Assembly: GCF_009861525.1 (NCBI RefSeq) | Contig: NZ_WVHL01000005.1 | Span: forward strand, 3,100,001 to 3,164,000 | From: Pseudomonas sp. LD120 | Lineage (GTDB): Bacteria > Pseudomonadota > Gammaproteobacteria > Pseudomonadales > Pseudomonadaceae | Direction: 5' to 3' | Length of the DNA stretch: 64,000 nucleotides | Shown: piece after piece, positions 8,828 to 17,651 of the stretch | How positions within the stretch are numbered: the first letter of the stretch is position 1 | Layout: each line of letters opens with the position of its first letter | Program-made: the position numbers and the translations under genes | The notes under the pieces: generated by a model | Databases searched by the model: none | What the model was told of the DNA's origin: nothing | Seen by the model: only the letters and a program-made list of their open reading frames with translations

Positions 8828-9910
8828 ATGCAACGAATTCCTTGTGTGTTGATGCGCGGCGGCACCTCCAAAGGGCCGTTTTTCCTGGCCTGGGATCTGC
8901 CGGTGGCGGTGCCCGAGCGCGATGAGCTGCTGCTCAACCTGATGGGCTCCGGCCACGAGCTGGAAATCGACGGTATCGGCGGTGGCAGCCCACAAACCAG
9001 CAAGGTGGCGATCGTCAGTCCGTCGCTGCACCCGGAGGCTGATGTCGACTACCTGTTCGTCCAGGTCATGGTGTCGCAGCGTCGGGTCGATACCGCGCCC
9101 AACTGCGGCAACATGCTGTGCGCCGTCGGGCCTTTCGCGATCGAGCAGGGGCTGGTCAAGGCCACGGGGGCACAGACCCAGGTGCGGATTCGCAACCTCA
9201 ACACCGGCACTATGGTTCATGCCCAGGTACAGACCCCCGATGGCAAGGTCAGCTACGAAGGCGACACCACCATTGACGGCGTGCCGGGCAGCGCGGCGCC
9301 GGTGGCCCTGACCTTTCTCGATGCCGCTGGCAGCAAGACCGGCCAGTTGTTCCCCACCGGCCAGCCTCAGGACCTGATCGACGACATTCCCGTGACCTGC
9401 ATCGACATGGCCATGCCCATGGTGCTGGTGCAGGCCGCCCACCTGGGCAAGCGCGGCGATGAAACTCCGGCCGAACTGGACGCTGACGCGGAGTTTCTCA
9501 AGCGTCTGGAGAGGCTGCGCCTGAAGGCCGGCCTGGCCATGGGCCTGGGGGATGTCAGCGACAAAGTGATCCCCAAACCGGTCCTGGTGTCCCAGGCTCG
9601 GGCGGGAGGGACCCTCGCGGTGCGCTATTTCATGCCCCATAACTGTCATCGGGCCCTGGCCATCACCGGCTCCATTGGCCTGGCTACCGCCTGTGTCACC
9701 GCCGGCAGTGTGGTGGCCCAGATGCTGGGCGGGGTCAGTGAGCCGCGCCTGCAAACGGTCCGTATCGAACACCCCGGCGGTGCAATAGATGTCGTATTGT
9801 CCTACGCCGCAAACAATCCTGAGACCCTCCGCGCCTCGGTGGTCCGCACCGCCCGGCGGTTGTTCTCCGGGTACGTCTATGCGCCTGCTTCACAACGTCT
9901 GGCCGGTTAG
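8828..9910 (+). CDS. PrpF-family isomerase, 4-oxalomesaconate tautomerase (GalD)-like
   Basis: A 360-residue PrpF/diaminopimelate-epimerase-fold protein. The segment VDTAPNCGNMLCAVGPFAIE and the opening CVLMRGGTSKG closely match GalD (gallate pathway tautomerase) of P. putida as I remember it. Relatives isomerise 2-methylaconitate or 4-oxalomesaconate without cofactors. Start at 8828 chosen because the following residues MQRIPCVLMRGG are the conserved family N-terminus; an in-frame ATG at 8744 would add 28 unconserved residues. No gallate dioxygenase or hydratase is in the window, so an aconitate-type substrate is also possible. Confidence 0.8.
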   Translation: MQRIPCVLMRGGTSKGPFFLAWDLPVAVPERDELLLNLMGSGHELEIDGIGGGSPQTSKVAIVSPSLHPEADVDYLFVQVMVSQRRVDTAPNCGNMLCAVGPFAIEQGLVKATGAQTQVRIRNLNTGTMVHAQVQTPDGKVSYEGDTTIDGVPGSAAPVALTFLDAAGSKTGQLFPTGQPQDLIDDIPVTCIDMAMPMVLVQAAHLGKRGDETPAELDADAEFLKRLERLRLKAGLAMGLGDVSDKVIPKPVLVSQARAGGTLAVRYFMPHNCHRALAITGSIGLATACVTAGSVVAQMLGGVSEPRLQTVRIEHPGGAIDVVLSYAANNPETLRASVVRTARRLFSGYVYAPASQRLAG

Positions 9911-9963
9911 TCGTTGCTGTCGACCCGTGTTGCATCAACACAATTCTAAAAATGGGTGATGCC

Positions 9964-11276
9964 ATGAAAGTTGTTAAATCGCTCTACTTCCAGATCCTCT
10001 GCGCCGTGCTCCTCGGGGTTCTGGTGGGGCACTTCTGGGCCGCGCAAGCCGTGGCCCTGAAGCCCCTGGGAGATGCCTTCATCAAGCTGGTCAAGATGAT
10101 GATCGCTCCCGTGGTGTTCTGCACCATCGTCACCGGCATCGCCGGCATGAGCGACAAGCGTTCCCTGGGACGCTTGCTGAGCAAGACCATGCTGCTGTTC
10201 CTGGGCCTGACGCTGATCAGCCTGTTCATCGGCCTGGGGGCGGTCTACCTGTTTGCGCCCGGGGCGGGAATGAACATCGACCCCACCCAGCTGAGCACTG
10301 TGGGGCTGTCGCAGTACACCGATTCGGCGGCCAAGCTGGGGGTGGTGGAATTCTTCATGCACATCATCCCCGAGACCTTCATTGGCGCCTTCAACAAAGG
10401 CGAGGTGCTGCCGGTGCTGTTTATCGCGGTGCTGTGCGGGTTTGCCCTGTCGTCCCTGGGCGAGCGCGGCAAACCGGTGCTGGTGGTGCTGGAGTCGGCC
10501 TCGCAGATGGTGTTCAAGATTTTTCCTACCTGATGCGTTTTGCCCCCGTCGGTGCCTTTGGCGCGCTGGCTTTTACCGTGGGTCAGTACGGCATCACGTC
10601 CCTGGGCGCCCTGGCCAAACTGATCATGACCTTGTACATCGCCTGCGGCTTCTTTGTCTGCGTCGTCCTGGGCAGTATTTGCCGGGCAAACGGCTTCAGC
10701 CTGTGGAAGCTGCTGCGCTACCTGCGTGAAGAGTTCCTGGTGGTGCTCGGCACCTCGTCCACGGAGCCGGTGATGCCGCGCATGCTGGAAAAACTCCAGG
10801 CCCTGGGCTGCCGCAAGAGCGTGGTGGGGCTGGTGCTACCCACCGGCTATTCGTTCAATCTCGACGGCACGGCCATTTACTTGTCCCTGGCGGCGATCTT
10901 CATTGCCCAGGCATGCAACATCGACCTGAGTGCCGGTCAGGTCATCACCATGCTGGCGATCATGCTGCTGTCGTCCAAGGGCGCCGCCGGGGTGACCGGC
11001 AGCGGTTTCGTGGCGCTGGCCTCGACCCTGACGGTGATTCATGACATTCCCCTGGCGGGCCTGGCGCTGTTGATCGGCATCGACCGCTTCATGTCCGAGG
11101 CCCGGGCCTTGACCAGCCTGGCCAGTAATGCCGTGGCAACCGTGGTGATCGCCCTCTCGGAGCAGGCCTGCGACCGCCAGGTGCTGTTACGCACGCTCGA
11201 TGGCCAGCCGCTTGCGGATCAGGCCGCTGCCGCTGATGACAGCCCAGCGGCCACTCTGGCAAGCAAGCTCGGCTAG
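9964..11276 (+). pseudogene. dctA: DctA-type C4-dicarboxylate:cation symporter, one-base frameshift
   Basis: A dicarboxylate/amino acid:cation symporter (SLC1-like) in two frames. The first part (MKVVKSLYFQILCAVLLG to QMVFKIF, ending at 10533) and the second (SYLMRFAPVGAFGALAF onward, to 11276) join exactly if one T is added to the T5 run at 10520-10524, restoring the family-typical KIF-SYLMRFAPVGAFG. The C-terminal part keeps the signature GTSSTEPVMPRM, PTGYSFNLDGTAIY and SSKGAAGVTGSGF. The full protein would be about 437 residues. The start at 9964 was preferred because homologues begin just before KSLYFQ. A sequencing error in the homopolymer is as likely as a true mutation. It follows the GalD-like gene by 53 bases. 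Confidence 0.85.
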
Positions 11277-11415
11277 ACCCGCCAGGCAGCACCGCTTTAC
11301 CCCAAGTACCGACTCAACACCTGTGCCGGGCGCCCTTGATCGGGTCGCCAGGCGCTCGGGTGGCCGTGCGCCTGGGTGGCGGCCACGCTCATCATAAAAA
11401 CAAGAGAATCGACTT

Positions 11416-12720
11416 ATGCTCGCTTTGCTCGGCCTCGCCATGGTGGTGGTCTTCACCTTTCTGATTATGACCAAGCGCTTGTCGCCCATCGTCGCGCTGA
11501 CGCTGGTGCCCATCGTCTTTGCAGTGCTCGGCGGATTTGCCGGCACCACCGGCAAAATGATGCTCGACGGTTTGAAGATGGTCGCGCCGTCGGCGGCGCT
11601 GCTGTTGTTTGCCATTTTGTTTTTTGGCCTGATGATCGACTCGGGCCTGTTCGATCCGCTGATCCGCAAGATCCTCAAGCGGGTCAATGGCGATCCGACC
11701 AAGATCGCCATGGGCACCGCGCTGCTGTCGTTGGTGGTGGCCCTGGACGGTGACGGCACCACCACCTACATGATCACCTGCGCGGCCATGCTGCCGCTGT
11801 ACAAGCGCATCGGCATGAACCCGATGATCCTCGCCACCATCTCCATGTTGTCCCTGAGCATCATGAGCGGCATGACCCCCTGGGGCGGGCCGGCGACCCG
11901 AGCCATCGCGGCGTTGGGCCTGGATGCCGGCGAGTACTTTGTGCCGCTGTTGCCGACCATGATCGGCGGCGCCGCCTGGGTGGTGTTCACCGCCTACTTG
12001 CTGGGCCGGGCCGAGCGCAAGCGTATCGGCAATACCCAACTGCAAAGTGGCGGTGGCGACTGCTACATCAAGGCCATTCTCGAAGACACCCCGCACAAGC
12101 GGCCCAAGCTGGCCTACGTCAACCTGCTGCTGGTGGTGGTCATCATGACCGCGCTGGTGCTGGGCGTGATGCACTCGGCGGTGCTGTTCCTGATTGGTTT
12201 TGTCCTGGCGCTGATGATCAACTACCCGCAGCTGGATATTCAGAAGGAGCGTATTCTGGCCCACTCCGGCAATGCCATGACCGTGGTGCTGCTGGTATTC
12301 GCCGCGGGGATCTTCGCCGGGATCTTCTCCGGCACCAAGATGGTCGACGCCCTGGCGCAGACCCTGGTGGACTGGATTCCGCCCTCCTGGGGCCACCTGT
12401 TCCCGCTGGTGGTGGCACTGACCAGCATGCCGTTGACCTTTGTCCTGTCCAACGATGCCTACTACTTTGGCGTGGTGCCGATTCTGGCCAACGCGGCGGC
12501 GGCCTACGGCATTTCGCCCCTGGAAATCGCCCGGGCCTCAATCCTCGGCCAGCCGGTGCACCTGATGAGCCCGCTGGTGGCCTCGACCCTGCTGCTGGTG
12601 GGCATGGTGGACCGTGACATCGGCGACTTCCAGAAGGCCACGGTGAAGTGGGCCGTGCTGACCTCTCTGGTGATCACGGCCCTGGCCTTGCTGACCGGTG
12701 CCTTGACCCTGCTCGTCTGA
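11416..12720 (+). CDS. CitMHS-family citrate/tricarboxylate:cation symporter
   Basis: A 434-residue membrane carrier with about 12 hydrophobic helices. Family signatures include VALDGDGTTTYMITCAAMLP, SGMTPWGGPATRAIAALG and SNDAYYFGVVPILA. CitMHS carriers import metal-citrate or other tricarboxylate complexes. Together with the DctA-type carrier and the OprD porin on the same strand it points to uptake of di/tricarboxylic acids processed by the PrpF-like enzyme. Start ATG at 11416. Confidence 0.9.
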   Translation: MLALLGLAMVVVFTFLIMTKRLSPIVALTLVPIVFAVLGGFAGTTGKMMLDGLKMVAPSAALLLFAILFFGLMIDSGLFDPLIRKILKRVNGDPTKIAMGTALLSLVVALDGDGTTTYMITCAAMLPLYKRIGMNPMILATISMLSLSIMSGMTPWGGPATRAIAALGLDAGEYFVPLLPTMIGGAAWVVFTAYLLGRAERKRIGNTQLQSGGGDCYIKAILEDTPHKRPKLAYVNLLLVVVIMTALVLGVMHSAVLFLIGFVLALMINYPQLDIQKERILAHSGNAMTVVLLVFAAGIFAGIFSGTKMVDALAQTLVDWIPPSWGHLFPLVVALTSMPLTFVLSNDAYYFGVVPILANAAAAYGISPLEIARASILGQPVHLMSPLVASTLLLVGMVDRDIGDFQKATVKWAVLTSLVITALALLTGALTLLV

Positions 12721-12810
12721 TTCGTTCGAAACCTCACTTTTATCGCGGCGCGCCGGCTTCAGGTGCGCTAGGCGAACTGCGCCTTGAATAACAACAACGA
12801 GAAGTCCGAC

Positions 12811-14064
12811 ATGAGCCATTTGCTGATTCGCGCAACGCTATTTTCCTGCTTGAGCCTGCTGCCCGTGGCCGGGCTCCAGGCCGCTGACTTTATCGACGAC
12901 AGCAGCCTCAAGCTGCAGCTGCGCAACGTCTATTTCAACGAAAACTTTCGCGACGAACACGGCCTCAGCGCCAAGGCGGCGCGCACCGCCAAGAGCGAGC
13001 GCACCGAATGGGCTCAAGGCTTTCTGCTGGACTATCAGTCCGGATTCACCCCCGGCACCTTGGGGTTCGGGGTCGATGCCCTGGGCCTGCTGGGGGTTCG
13101 GCTCGATTCCGGTCGCGGGCGCAGTGGTACGGGGCTGCTGCCAGTACACGATGACGGTCGCGCCGCCAGCGAATTTGCCAGTGCCGGCGCCACGGCCAAG
13201 GTGCGGCTGGCCAAGACCACGCTCAAGTACGGCACCTTGCTGCCCAAGACCCCGGTGCTGGTTCACAACGATGCCCGCCTGCTGCCTCAGACGTTCCAGG
13301 GAACCCAGCTCACCAGCACCGATATCGATGGCCTGAGCGTGTCGGGTGGTTATCTGGAGCGCTTCAAGCAGCGCGACTCCAGCGATAGTGTAGGGCTGGT
13401 GCCTAACGGTTACCGTGGCGACAAGTCCGGCGATTTCCGTTATGCCGGAGCCGACTACACGTGGGGCAAGAACCTGCGCCTGAGCTATTTCCATGGCGAG
13501 CTTGAGAACTTCTATCGGCAGGACTTTGTCGGCCTACAACATGACCTGGCGCTGGGGCAGGGGACGTTGACCAGCGATCTGCGCTACTTTCGCAGCGCCG
13601 ATTCAGGTGCGGCCCATGACGGCAAGATCGCCAACCGGATGCTCAGCGGCCAGCTCACCTACGTCATTGCCGGGCATGCCTTTGGCGGCGGTTATCAGCG
13701 CCTGGATGGCGAGGCCGGCTTGCCTTACATCAGCGGCGCCTCGGTCTACTCCTTCAGCAACGCCGGCATCGGCAAGTTCATCGAGGAGGACGAAAAGACC
13801 TGGATGCTCAGTTATGGTTACAACTTCGCCACTGTTGGTGTGCCCGGCCTGACCTTCAGCTCACGTTACCTGAGCGGCAGTGACGGCAAGTCCAAGACCC
13901 AGGTCGAGGAGTGGGAGCGCGACGCCGAACTGGCCTATGTGCTCCAGCAAGGTTCGTTCAAGGGGCTGGGGGTGAAGTTGCGCAATTATGTGTATCGCTC
14001 TAGCTACTCACGTGGACGCGACAGCAACCGCCTCTACATCACTTACGACATTGCCCTCTGGTAG
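12811..14064 (+). CDS. OprD-family outer-membrane porin
   Basis: A 417-residue OprD-type porin for small carboxylates or amino acids. Signal peptide MSHLLIRATLFSCLSLLPVAG with likely cleavage after LQA, then ADFIDDSSLKLQLRNVYF, the typical OprD N-terminus. It ends in an aromatic-rich beta strand (LYITYDIALW) with terminal tryptophan, as expected for Bam-assembled barrels. The ATG at 12811 gives a good signal peptide; a TTG at 12784 would add nine polar residues before it. Last gene of the organic-acid locus; convergent with the M48 protease gene five bases away. Confidence 0.9.
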   Translation: MSHLLIRATLFSCLSLLPVAGLQAADFIDDSSLKLQLRNVYFNENFRDEHGLSAKAARTAKSERTEWAQGFLLDYQSGFTPGTLGFGVDALGLLGVRLDSGRGRSGTGLLPVHDDGRAASEFASAGATAKVRLAKTTLKYGTLLPKTPVLVHNDARLLPQTFQGTQLTSTDIDGLSVSGGYLERFKQRDSSDSVGLVPNGYRGDKSGDFRYAGADYTWGKNLRLSYFHGELENFYRQDFVGLQHDLALGQGTLTSDLRYFRSADSGAAHDGKIANRMLSGQLTYVIAGHAFGGGYQRLDGEAGLPYISGASVYSFSNAGIGKFIEEDEKTWMLSYGYNFATVGVPGLTFSSRYLSGSDGKSKTQVEEWERDAELAYVLQQGSFKGLGVKLRNYVYRSSYSRGRDSNRLYITYDIALW

Positions 14065-14069
14065 CGCAT

Positions 14070-15089
14070 CTACAAGGGCTTGAAGCGCCCATCCCATTGC
14101 AGGTCCAGGCGCTGGATGCGCGCCGCCAGTGGTGGGTGGGTGGCGAACAGGCGGCCCAGGCGGCCCAGGCGCAGTTTCACCCCCTGGTGAAAGTACAGGT
14201 GGCTGTACTGGGCGGCGGCGAAGGTGCGCAGGCGTGAACCGGCGCTGCTGCCGCCGATCTTTTTCAGGGCCCCGGCAATGCCCTGGGGATTGCGGGTGAA
14301 CTGCACCGCCGAGGCATCGGCGAGGAATTCGCGCTGGCGGCAGACGGCGGCCCTGATCAGGTTGCCCAGCAGGCTGCCCAGGGAACCGAAGATCAGCAGG
14401 GCCAGGCCCAGCACGGCGAAAACGATCTGCCAGATGAAACGGTGGCGGTCGCTGCCCAGGTGCTGTTTTTCAGCCTGGCGCAGCACCGCGATGCCCGCCA
14501 GGCTGAACACCAGCAGGCCGTGGATCACCGCCAGCAATCGGGTGTTGAGGGGCATGTCGCCGTTGTGAATGTGGCTGAACTCGTGGGCGACCATGCCCTG
14601 CAACTCGTCGCGGTCCAGATGGACGAGGGCGCCGCGGGTGATGCCCAGCACGGCCTGCTGCGGGGTCAGCCCGGCGGCAAAGGCATTGATCGCGTCTTCC
14701 GGCAGTACATACACCGCTGGCATCGTGGTGCCTGAGGCCAGGGCCATTTCCTCGACGACGTTCAGCAGGCGCTGTTCTTCGCTGCCCCGTGGCGAGTCGT
14801 TGATCAGGCGTCCGCCCAGGTGCTCGGCGATCACCTGGCCCCCGGCCCGCAGGCGCCAGGTCTTGTACCCACTGCCCAGCAGCACCACCACGAGTATGAG
14901 CAGCGCCAATCCCGCGACGACGATCCAGTTCAGCACCTTGGGCTGGCCGTACTCCTGGCTCAACTCACGCCACAGTAGGCCCAGCCCGAGGCTGCTGAGG
15001 CTGACCAGGGTGGTCACCGCCAGGGGCATCAACAGCAGCAGCTTGAGGGTGTGGCGCCGGGCACGGGCCTGGTGTTGAAAGAACTTCAT
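14070..15089 (-). CDS. M48-family membrane metalloprotease (HtpX-like)
   Basis: A 339-residue membrane zinc protease. The zinc motif HEFSH is in MVAHEFSHIHNGDM near residue 165, with the third ligand probably the glutamate in REFLADASAV. Two N-terminal and two central hydrophobic segments place it in the inner membrane with the active site facing the cytoplasm, as in HtpX. It lies 27 bases downstream of lemA on the same strand, a frequent LemA-M48 pairing. Role in membrane protein quality control is inferred from the family. Confidence 0.9.
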   Translation of the reverse strand: MKFFQHQARARRHTLKLLLLMPLAVTTLVSLSSLGLGLLWRELSQEYGQPKVLNWIVVAGLALLILVVVLLGSGYKTWRLRAGGQVIAEHLGGRLINDSPRGSEEQRLLNVVEEMALASGTTMPAVYVLPEDAINAFAAGLTPQQAVLGITRGALVHLDRDELQGMVAHEFSHIHNGDMPLNTRLLAVIHGLLVFSLAGIAVLRQAEKQHLGSDRHRFIWQIVFAVLGLALLIFGSLGSLLGNLIRAAVCRQREFLADASAVQFTRNPQGIAGALKKIGGSSAGSRLRTFAAAQYSHLYFHQGVKLRLGRLGRLFATHPPLAARIQRLDLQWDGRFKPL

Positions 15090-15116
15090 GCAAACTTCCG
15101 GGGGCAGGCGGCAGGG

Positions 15117-15716
15117 TTACTGGAACGACACTTTGCTGGCGTCTTGAATCTGCGCGCTGTCGGCGAATTGCAGCAGGGCGGCATCGGCCCGGTGGCCGAA
15201 CAGCCCGGCGAACAATCGCGCCGGCACCTGCTGTTTGCACAAGTTGTAGTCGCTCACGGCGTCGTTGAAGGCCTGACGGGCGTAGGCGACCTTGTTCTCG
15301 GTGCTGGTGAGCTCTTCGCTGAGTTGCGCCATGTTCTGCGAGGCCTTGAGTTCCGGGTAGGCCTCCAGGCGCAGGTGCAGGCCACCGAGGACTTGGTCGA
15401 GAGCACCTTGGGCCTGGCCCAGACGGGCGATGCGCGCGCTGTCGCCGGGGGTCGCGGCGGCCGCTTGCAGGCTGTTCCGGGCACTGTTGCGCGCCTCGGC
15501 CAGGGCGGTCAGGGTCTGGCGCTCATGTTGCAGGTAGCCCTTGACGGTTTCCAGCAGATTGGGAATCAGGTCATAGCGGCGCTTGAGTTGCACTTCGATC
15601 TGGGCGAAGGCATTGCGCAGGCGGTTACGCCGGGTCGTCAGGCGGTTGTAGAGGTTGACCAGGTACAGTGCCACAGCGGCGAGCAGCACCAGGGCGACGA
15701 TATCGACGGTGGCCAT
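15117..15716 (-). CDS. lemA: LemA family protein
   Basis: A 199-residue LemA protein (not the GacS kinase once called LemA). One N-terminal membrane helix (VALVLLAAVALYLVNLYN), then a long helical region with the hallmark RNRLRNAFAQIEVQLKRRYD and LIPNLLETVKGY. The C-terminal YNLCKQQVPARLFAGLFG segment is also typical. Function is poorly defined in the family; the coupling to the M48 protease suggests a shared membrane role. Start ATG at 15716. Confidence 0.9.
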   Translation of the reverse strand: MATVDIVALVLLAAVALYLVNLYNRLTTRRNRLRNAFAQIEVQLKRRYDLIPNLLETVKGYLQHERQTLTALAEARNSARNSLQAAAATPGDSARIARLGQAQGALDQVLGGLHLRLEAYPELKASQNMAQLSEELTSTENKVAYARQAFNDAVSDYNLCKQQVPARLFAGLFGHRADAALLQFADSAQIQDASKVSFQ

Positions 15717-15811
15717 TGGATGTCCTTATCGGGGGGGGCAGGCGTGGGGGCGGCCATGGTAACGGAAAGGGTCCGGGCCGTGACAGACCTTTGCCCGAGC
15801 GCCATTCAAGG

Positions 15812-15847
15812 ATTGCCATGGGCTGGCAATTCTGCGAAAAAGCGCGC
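15812..15847. repeat. 36-base hairpin repeat, copy A
   Basis: An inverted repeat ATTGCC...GGCAAT (15812-15830) followed by TCTGCGAAAAAGCGCGC. The same 36-base block recurs at 16769-16804 with differences only in and next to the hairpin loop. Copy A lies 60 bases before the DUF4265 gene. Function unknown; a shared regulatory site or a small mobile repeat are both possible. Confidence 0.7.
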
Positions 15848-15907
15848 GGCATGCGCCGGCCTCTAGGTCGAGCGGGCGCCTTCTATTCAATGAACCAGGG
15901 ACAGGCA

Positions 15908-16339
15908 ATGGACAAGATCATGCTCAGGTTGACGGTGGTCGACGACTATCCACCGGTTGCCAGCGAAGGGGTCTGGGCTGAGCGGCAGCCTGACGGTCTG
16001 TACCGTATCGCCAATTTGCCTTTCTATTCCCAGGACCTCTGTTACGAGGACGACGTGGCAGTCCAGGTCGAGGCCGATGGCCTGAAATGGTTCAGGCAGG
16101 TCGAGCGCAGCAGTGGCAACAGCACGCTGCGCCTGGTGTTCTTCAAGGCCGGCCGGGAACGGAGCGCCGAGGTGCTGGAGCGGATCAACACCCTGGGCTG
16201 CACCTGGGAGGGCATGAGCCAGGCCTTCTTCGCGGTCAATGTGCCGGCCTCGGTGCCGTTGGACAGCGTGCTGGACTACCTGCAGGAATGCTTTGACCAG
16301 GATTGGCTGGATTATGAAAGCGGGCTGTTGCGGCAGTGA
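15908..16339 (+). CDS. DUF4265 domain protein, possible immunity protein
   Basis: A 143-residue small acidic protein. The pattern RIANLPFYSQDLCYEDDVAV, LRLVFFKAGRE and NTLGCTWEGMSQAFFAVNVP matches DUF4265, a domain found in proteins encoded next to polymorphic toxins. The start at 15908 follows GGGA with good spacing; in-frame ATG at 15890 is close but less well placed. It is 22 bases before the Imm10-like gene. No toxin, PAAR, Hcp or Rhs gene is visible nearby, so immunity is inferred from family and partner only. Confidence 0.75.
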   Translation: MDKIMLRLTVVDDYPPVASEGVWAERQPDGLYRIANLPFYSQDLCYEDDVAVQVEADGLKWFRQVERSSGNSTLRLVFFKAGRERSAEVLERINTLGCTWEGMSQAFFAVNVPASVPLDSVLDYLQECFDQDWLDYESGLLRQ

Positions 16340-16361
16340 CCGCGCCAAGGAGCTAGGACCG

Positions 16362-16769
16362 ATGAGTTTGAAATTTCATGCCAACACCTACAGTGCCTGC
16401 ACCGAGGATGAAGTGCAGATCCTGGGTTTTGCTGACGACGGGCAGCAGCCCGAGCACTACCTGCTGTTGCAACGTGCCGATTGCTTTGACGAGCAGGATC
16501 GGCAACTGGGCATGGATACCTATTACGTGGAACTGGGCGGGCAGTGCGTGGCCGGCTATGGCGGCATCGAGCGGCTGCAATTGGCACCGGGGCGCTTGAC
16601 CCTGCACTTCTCCCGCGACCAGGCCTGGTGCCGGGGCTTGCCTAGCCTGGAAGTCAGCTGGGACCTTGGGCTGGCCAGCGTCGAAGCGGTCGAGGCGGCG
16701 TTCGGTGAAATGCTGCTCGGCACCGACACCCAGATTCAGGTCCAGCGCGGGCCGGCCGTGCCGCAGTGA
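16362..16769 (+). CDS. Imm10-family immunity protein-like
   Basis: A 135-residue protein resembling the Imm10 family: VQILGFADDGQQPEHYLLLQ, FDEQDRQLGMDTYYVEL and GYGGIERLQL are the typical blocks. Imm10 proteins neutralise toxins of contact-dependent or type VI systems. It directly follows the DUF4265 gene. Its stop codon TGA starts one base before the second 36-base hairpin repeat, which therefore sits exactly at the 3' end. Whether it is expressed without a cognate toxin is unknown. Confidence 0.75.
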   Translation: MSLKFHANTYSACTEDEVQILGFADDGQQPEHYLLLQRADCFDEQDRQLGMDTYYVELGGQCVAGYGGIERLQLAPGRLTLHFSRDQAWCRGLPSLEVSWDLGLASVEAVEAAFGEMLLGTDTQIQVQRGPAVPQ

Positions 16770-16804
16770 TTGCCAAGCCGCGGCAATTCTGCGAAAAAGC
16801 GCGC
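16769..16804. repeat. 36-base hairpin repeat, copy B
   Basis: Second copy of the ATTGCC...GGCAAT hairpin plus TCTGCGAAAAAGCGCGC block, 41 bases before the FKBP gene and overlapping the last base of the Imm10-like stop codon. See copy A at 15812-15847. Confidence 0.7.
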
Positions 16805-16845
16805 CGCAGTCCCGTGACGGGGCCATGCTTGAACGGGAGTGAACC

Positions 16846-17184
16846 ATGAGCGACGAATTGCAGGTGATCGATATCCAGCCGGGTGACGGCAAGGCCGTGG
16901 TCAAGGGCGCCCTGATCACCACCCAGTACCGGGGATTTCTGGAAGACGGCAGCAGTTTCGATTCTTCCTACGATCGCGGCAAGCCGTTCCAGTGCGTGAT
17001 CGGCACTGGGCGGGTGATCAAGGGCTGGGACCTGGGCCTGATGGGCATGCAGGTGGGCGGCAAGCGCAAGCTACTGGTGCCGGCGCACCTGGGCTACGGC
17101 GAGCGCAGCATGGGGGCGATCCCGCCCAACTCGAACCTGATCTTCGAGATCGAGTTGCTGGAAGTGCTGACTCGGGATGATTGA
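16846..17184 (+). CDS. FKBP-type peptidyl-prolyl isomerase
   Basis: A 112-residue single-domain FKBP without signal peptide, so cytoplasmic. Motifs: YRGFLEDGSSFDSSYDRGKP, FQCVIGTGRVIKGWDLGLMG (with the tryptophan at the floor of the active site), and LGYGERSMGAIPPNSNLIFE. It catalyses proline cis-trans isomerisation in folding proteins. GGAG precedes the ATG at good distance. Followed by a NUDIX gene 23 bases downstream. Confidence 0.93.
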   Translation: MSDELQVIDIQPGDGKAVVKGALITTQYRGFLEDGSSFDSSYDRGKPFQCVIGTGRVIKGWDLGLMGMQVGGKRKLLVPAHLGYGERSMGAIPPNSNLIFEIELLEVLTRDD

Positions 17185-17207
17185 TCCTCGGTTGGAGGGC
17201 GGTCTAG

Positions 17208-17630
17208 ATGCTGGTCAATAAAGCCTGCCCGGTGGTACTGCGGCACGGGAGTTCACTGGAAATACTGGCCTTCAGGCACCCTTTGGCCGGATTGCAACTA
17301 GTCAAAGGCACGCTGGAGCCCGGTGAGTCCAGTGCTGTCGCCGCGGTCCGTGAATTGCTGGAGGAGGCGGGGGTTCAGGGAGAGGCCGTGCGCCAGCTGG
17401 GGATCTGGCACTCGGGTTTTTCCGGGCAGGTTTGGGCTTTCCATGAGCGTCGCGTGGCTGAAGGTTTGCCGGAGCGCTGGCAGCATGCGTGCGGTGATGA
17501 TGGCGGACACAGGTTCAGTTTCTTCTGGCATCCCCTGGGTTGTGAGCCCTCCGCCGAATGGCATCCGCTGTTTCAAGGCGCTTTGAATTTTCTGCGTGAG
17601 CGCAGAGTCAGCCTGCAGGTTAATGCCTGA
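17208..17630 (+). CDS. NUDIX hydrolase
   Basis: A 140-residue NUDIX protein. The Nudix box GX5EX7REUXEEXGU is intact: it runs from GTLEPGES to RELLEEAGV near residues 34-56. Family enzymes cleave nucleoside diphosphates linked to another moiety; the substrate cannot be told from this sequence. Probably co-transcribed with the FKBP gene; convergent with the GGDEF gene 21 bases on. Confidence 0.9.
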   Translation: MLVNKACPVVLRHGSSLEILAFRHPLAGLQLVKGTLEPGESSAVAAVRELLEEAGVQGEAVRQLGIWHSGFSGQVWAFHERRVAEGLPERWQHACGDDGGHRFSFFWHPLGCEPSAEWHPLFQGALNFLRERRVSLQVNA

Positions 17631-17651
17631 GGGCATTGGACTGACCTCGCC

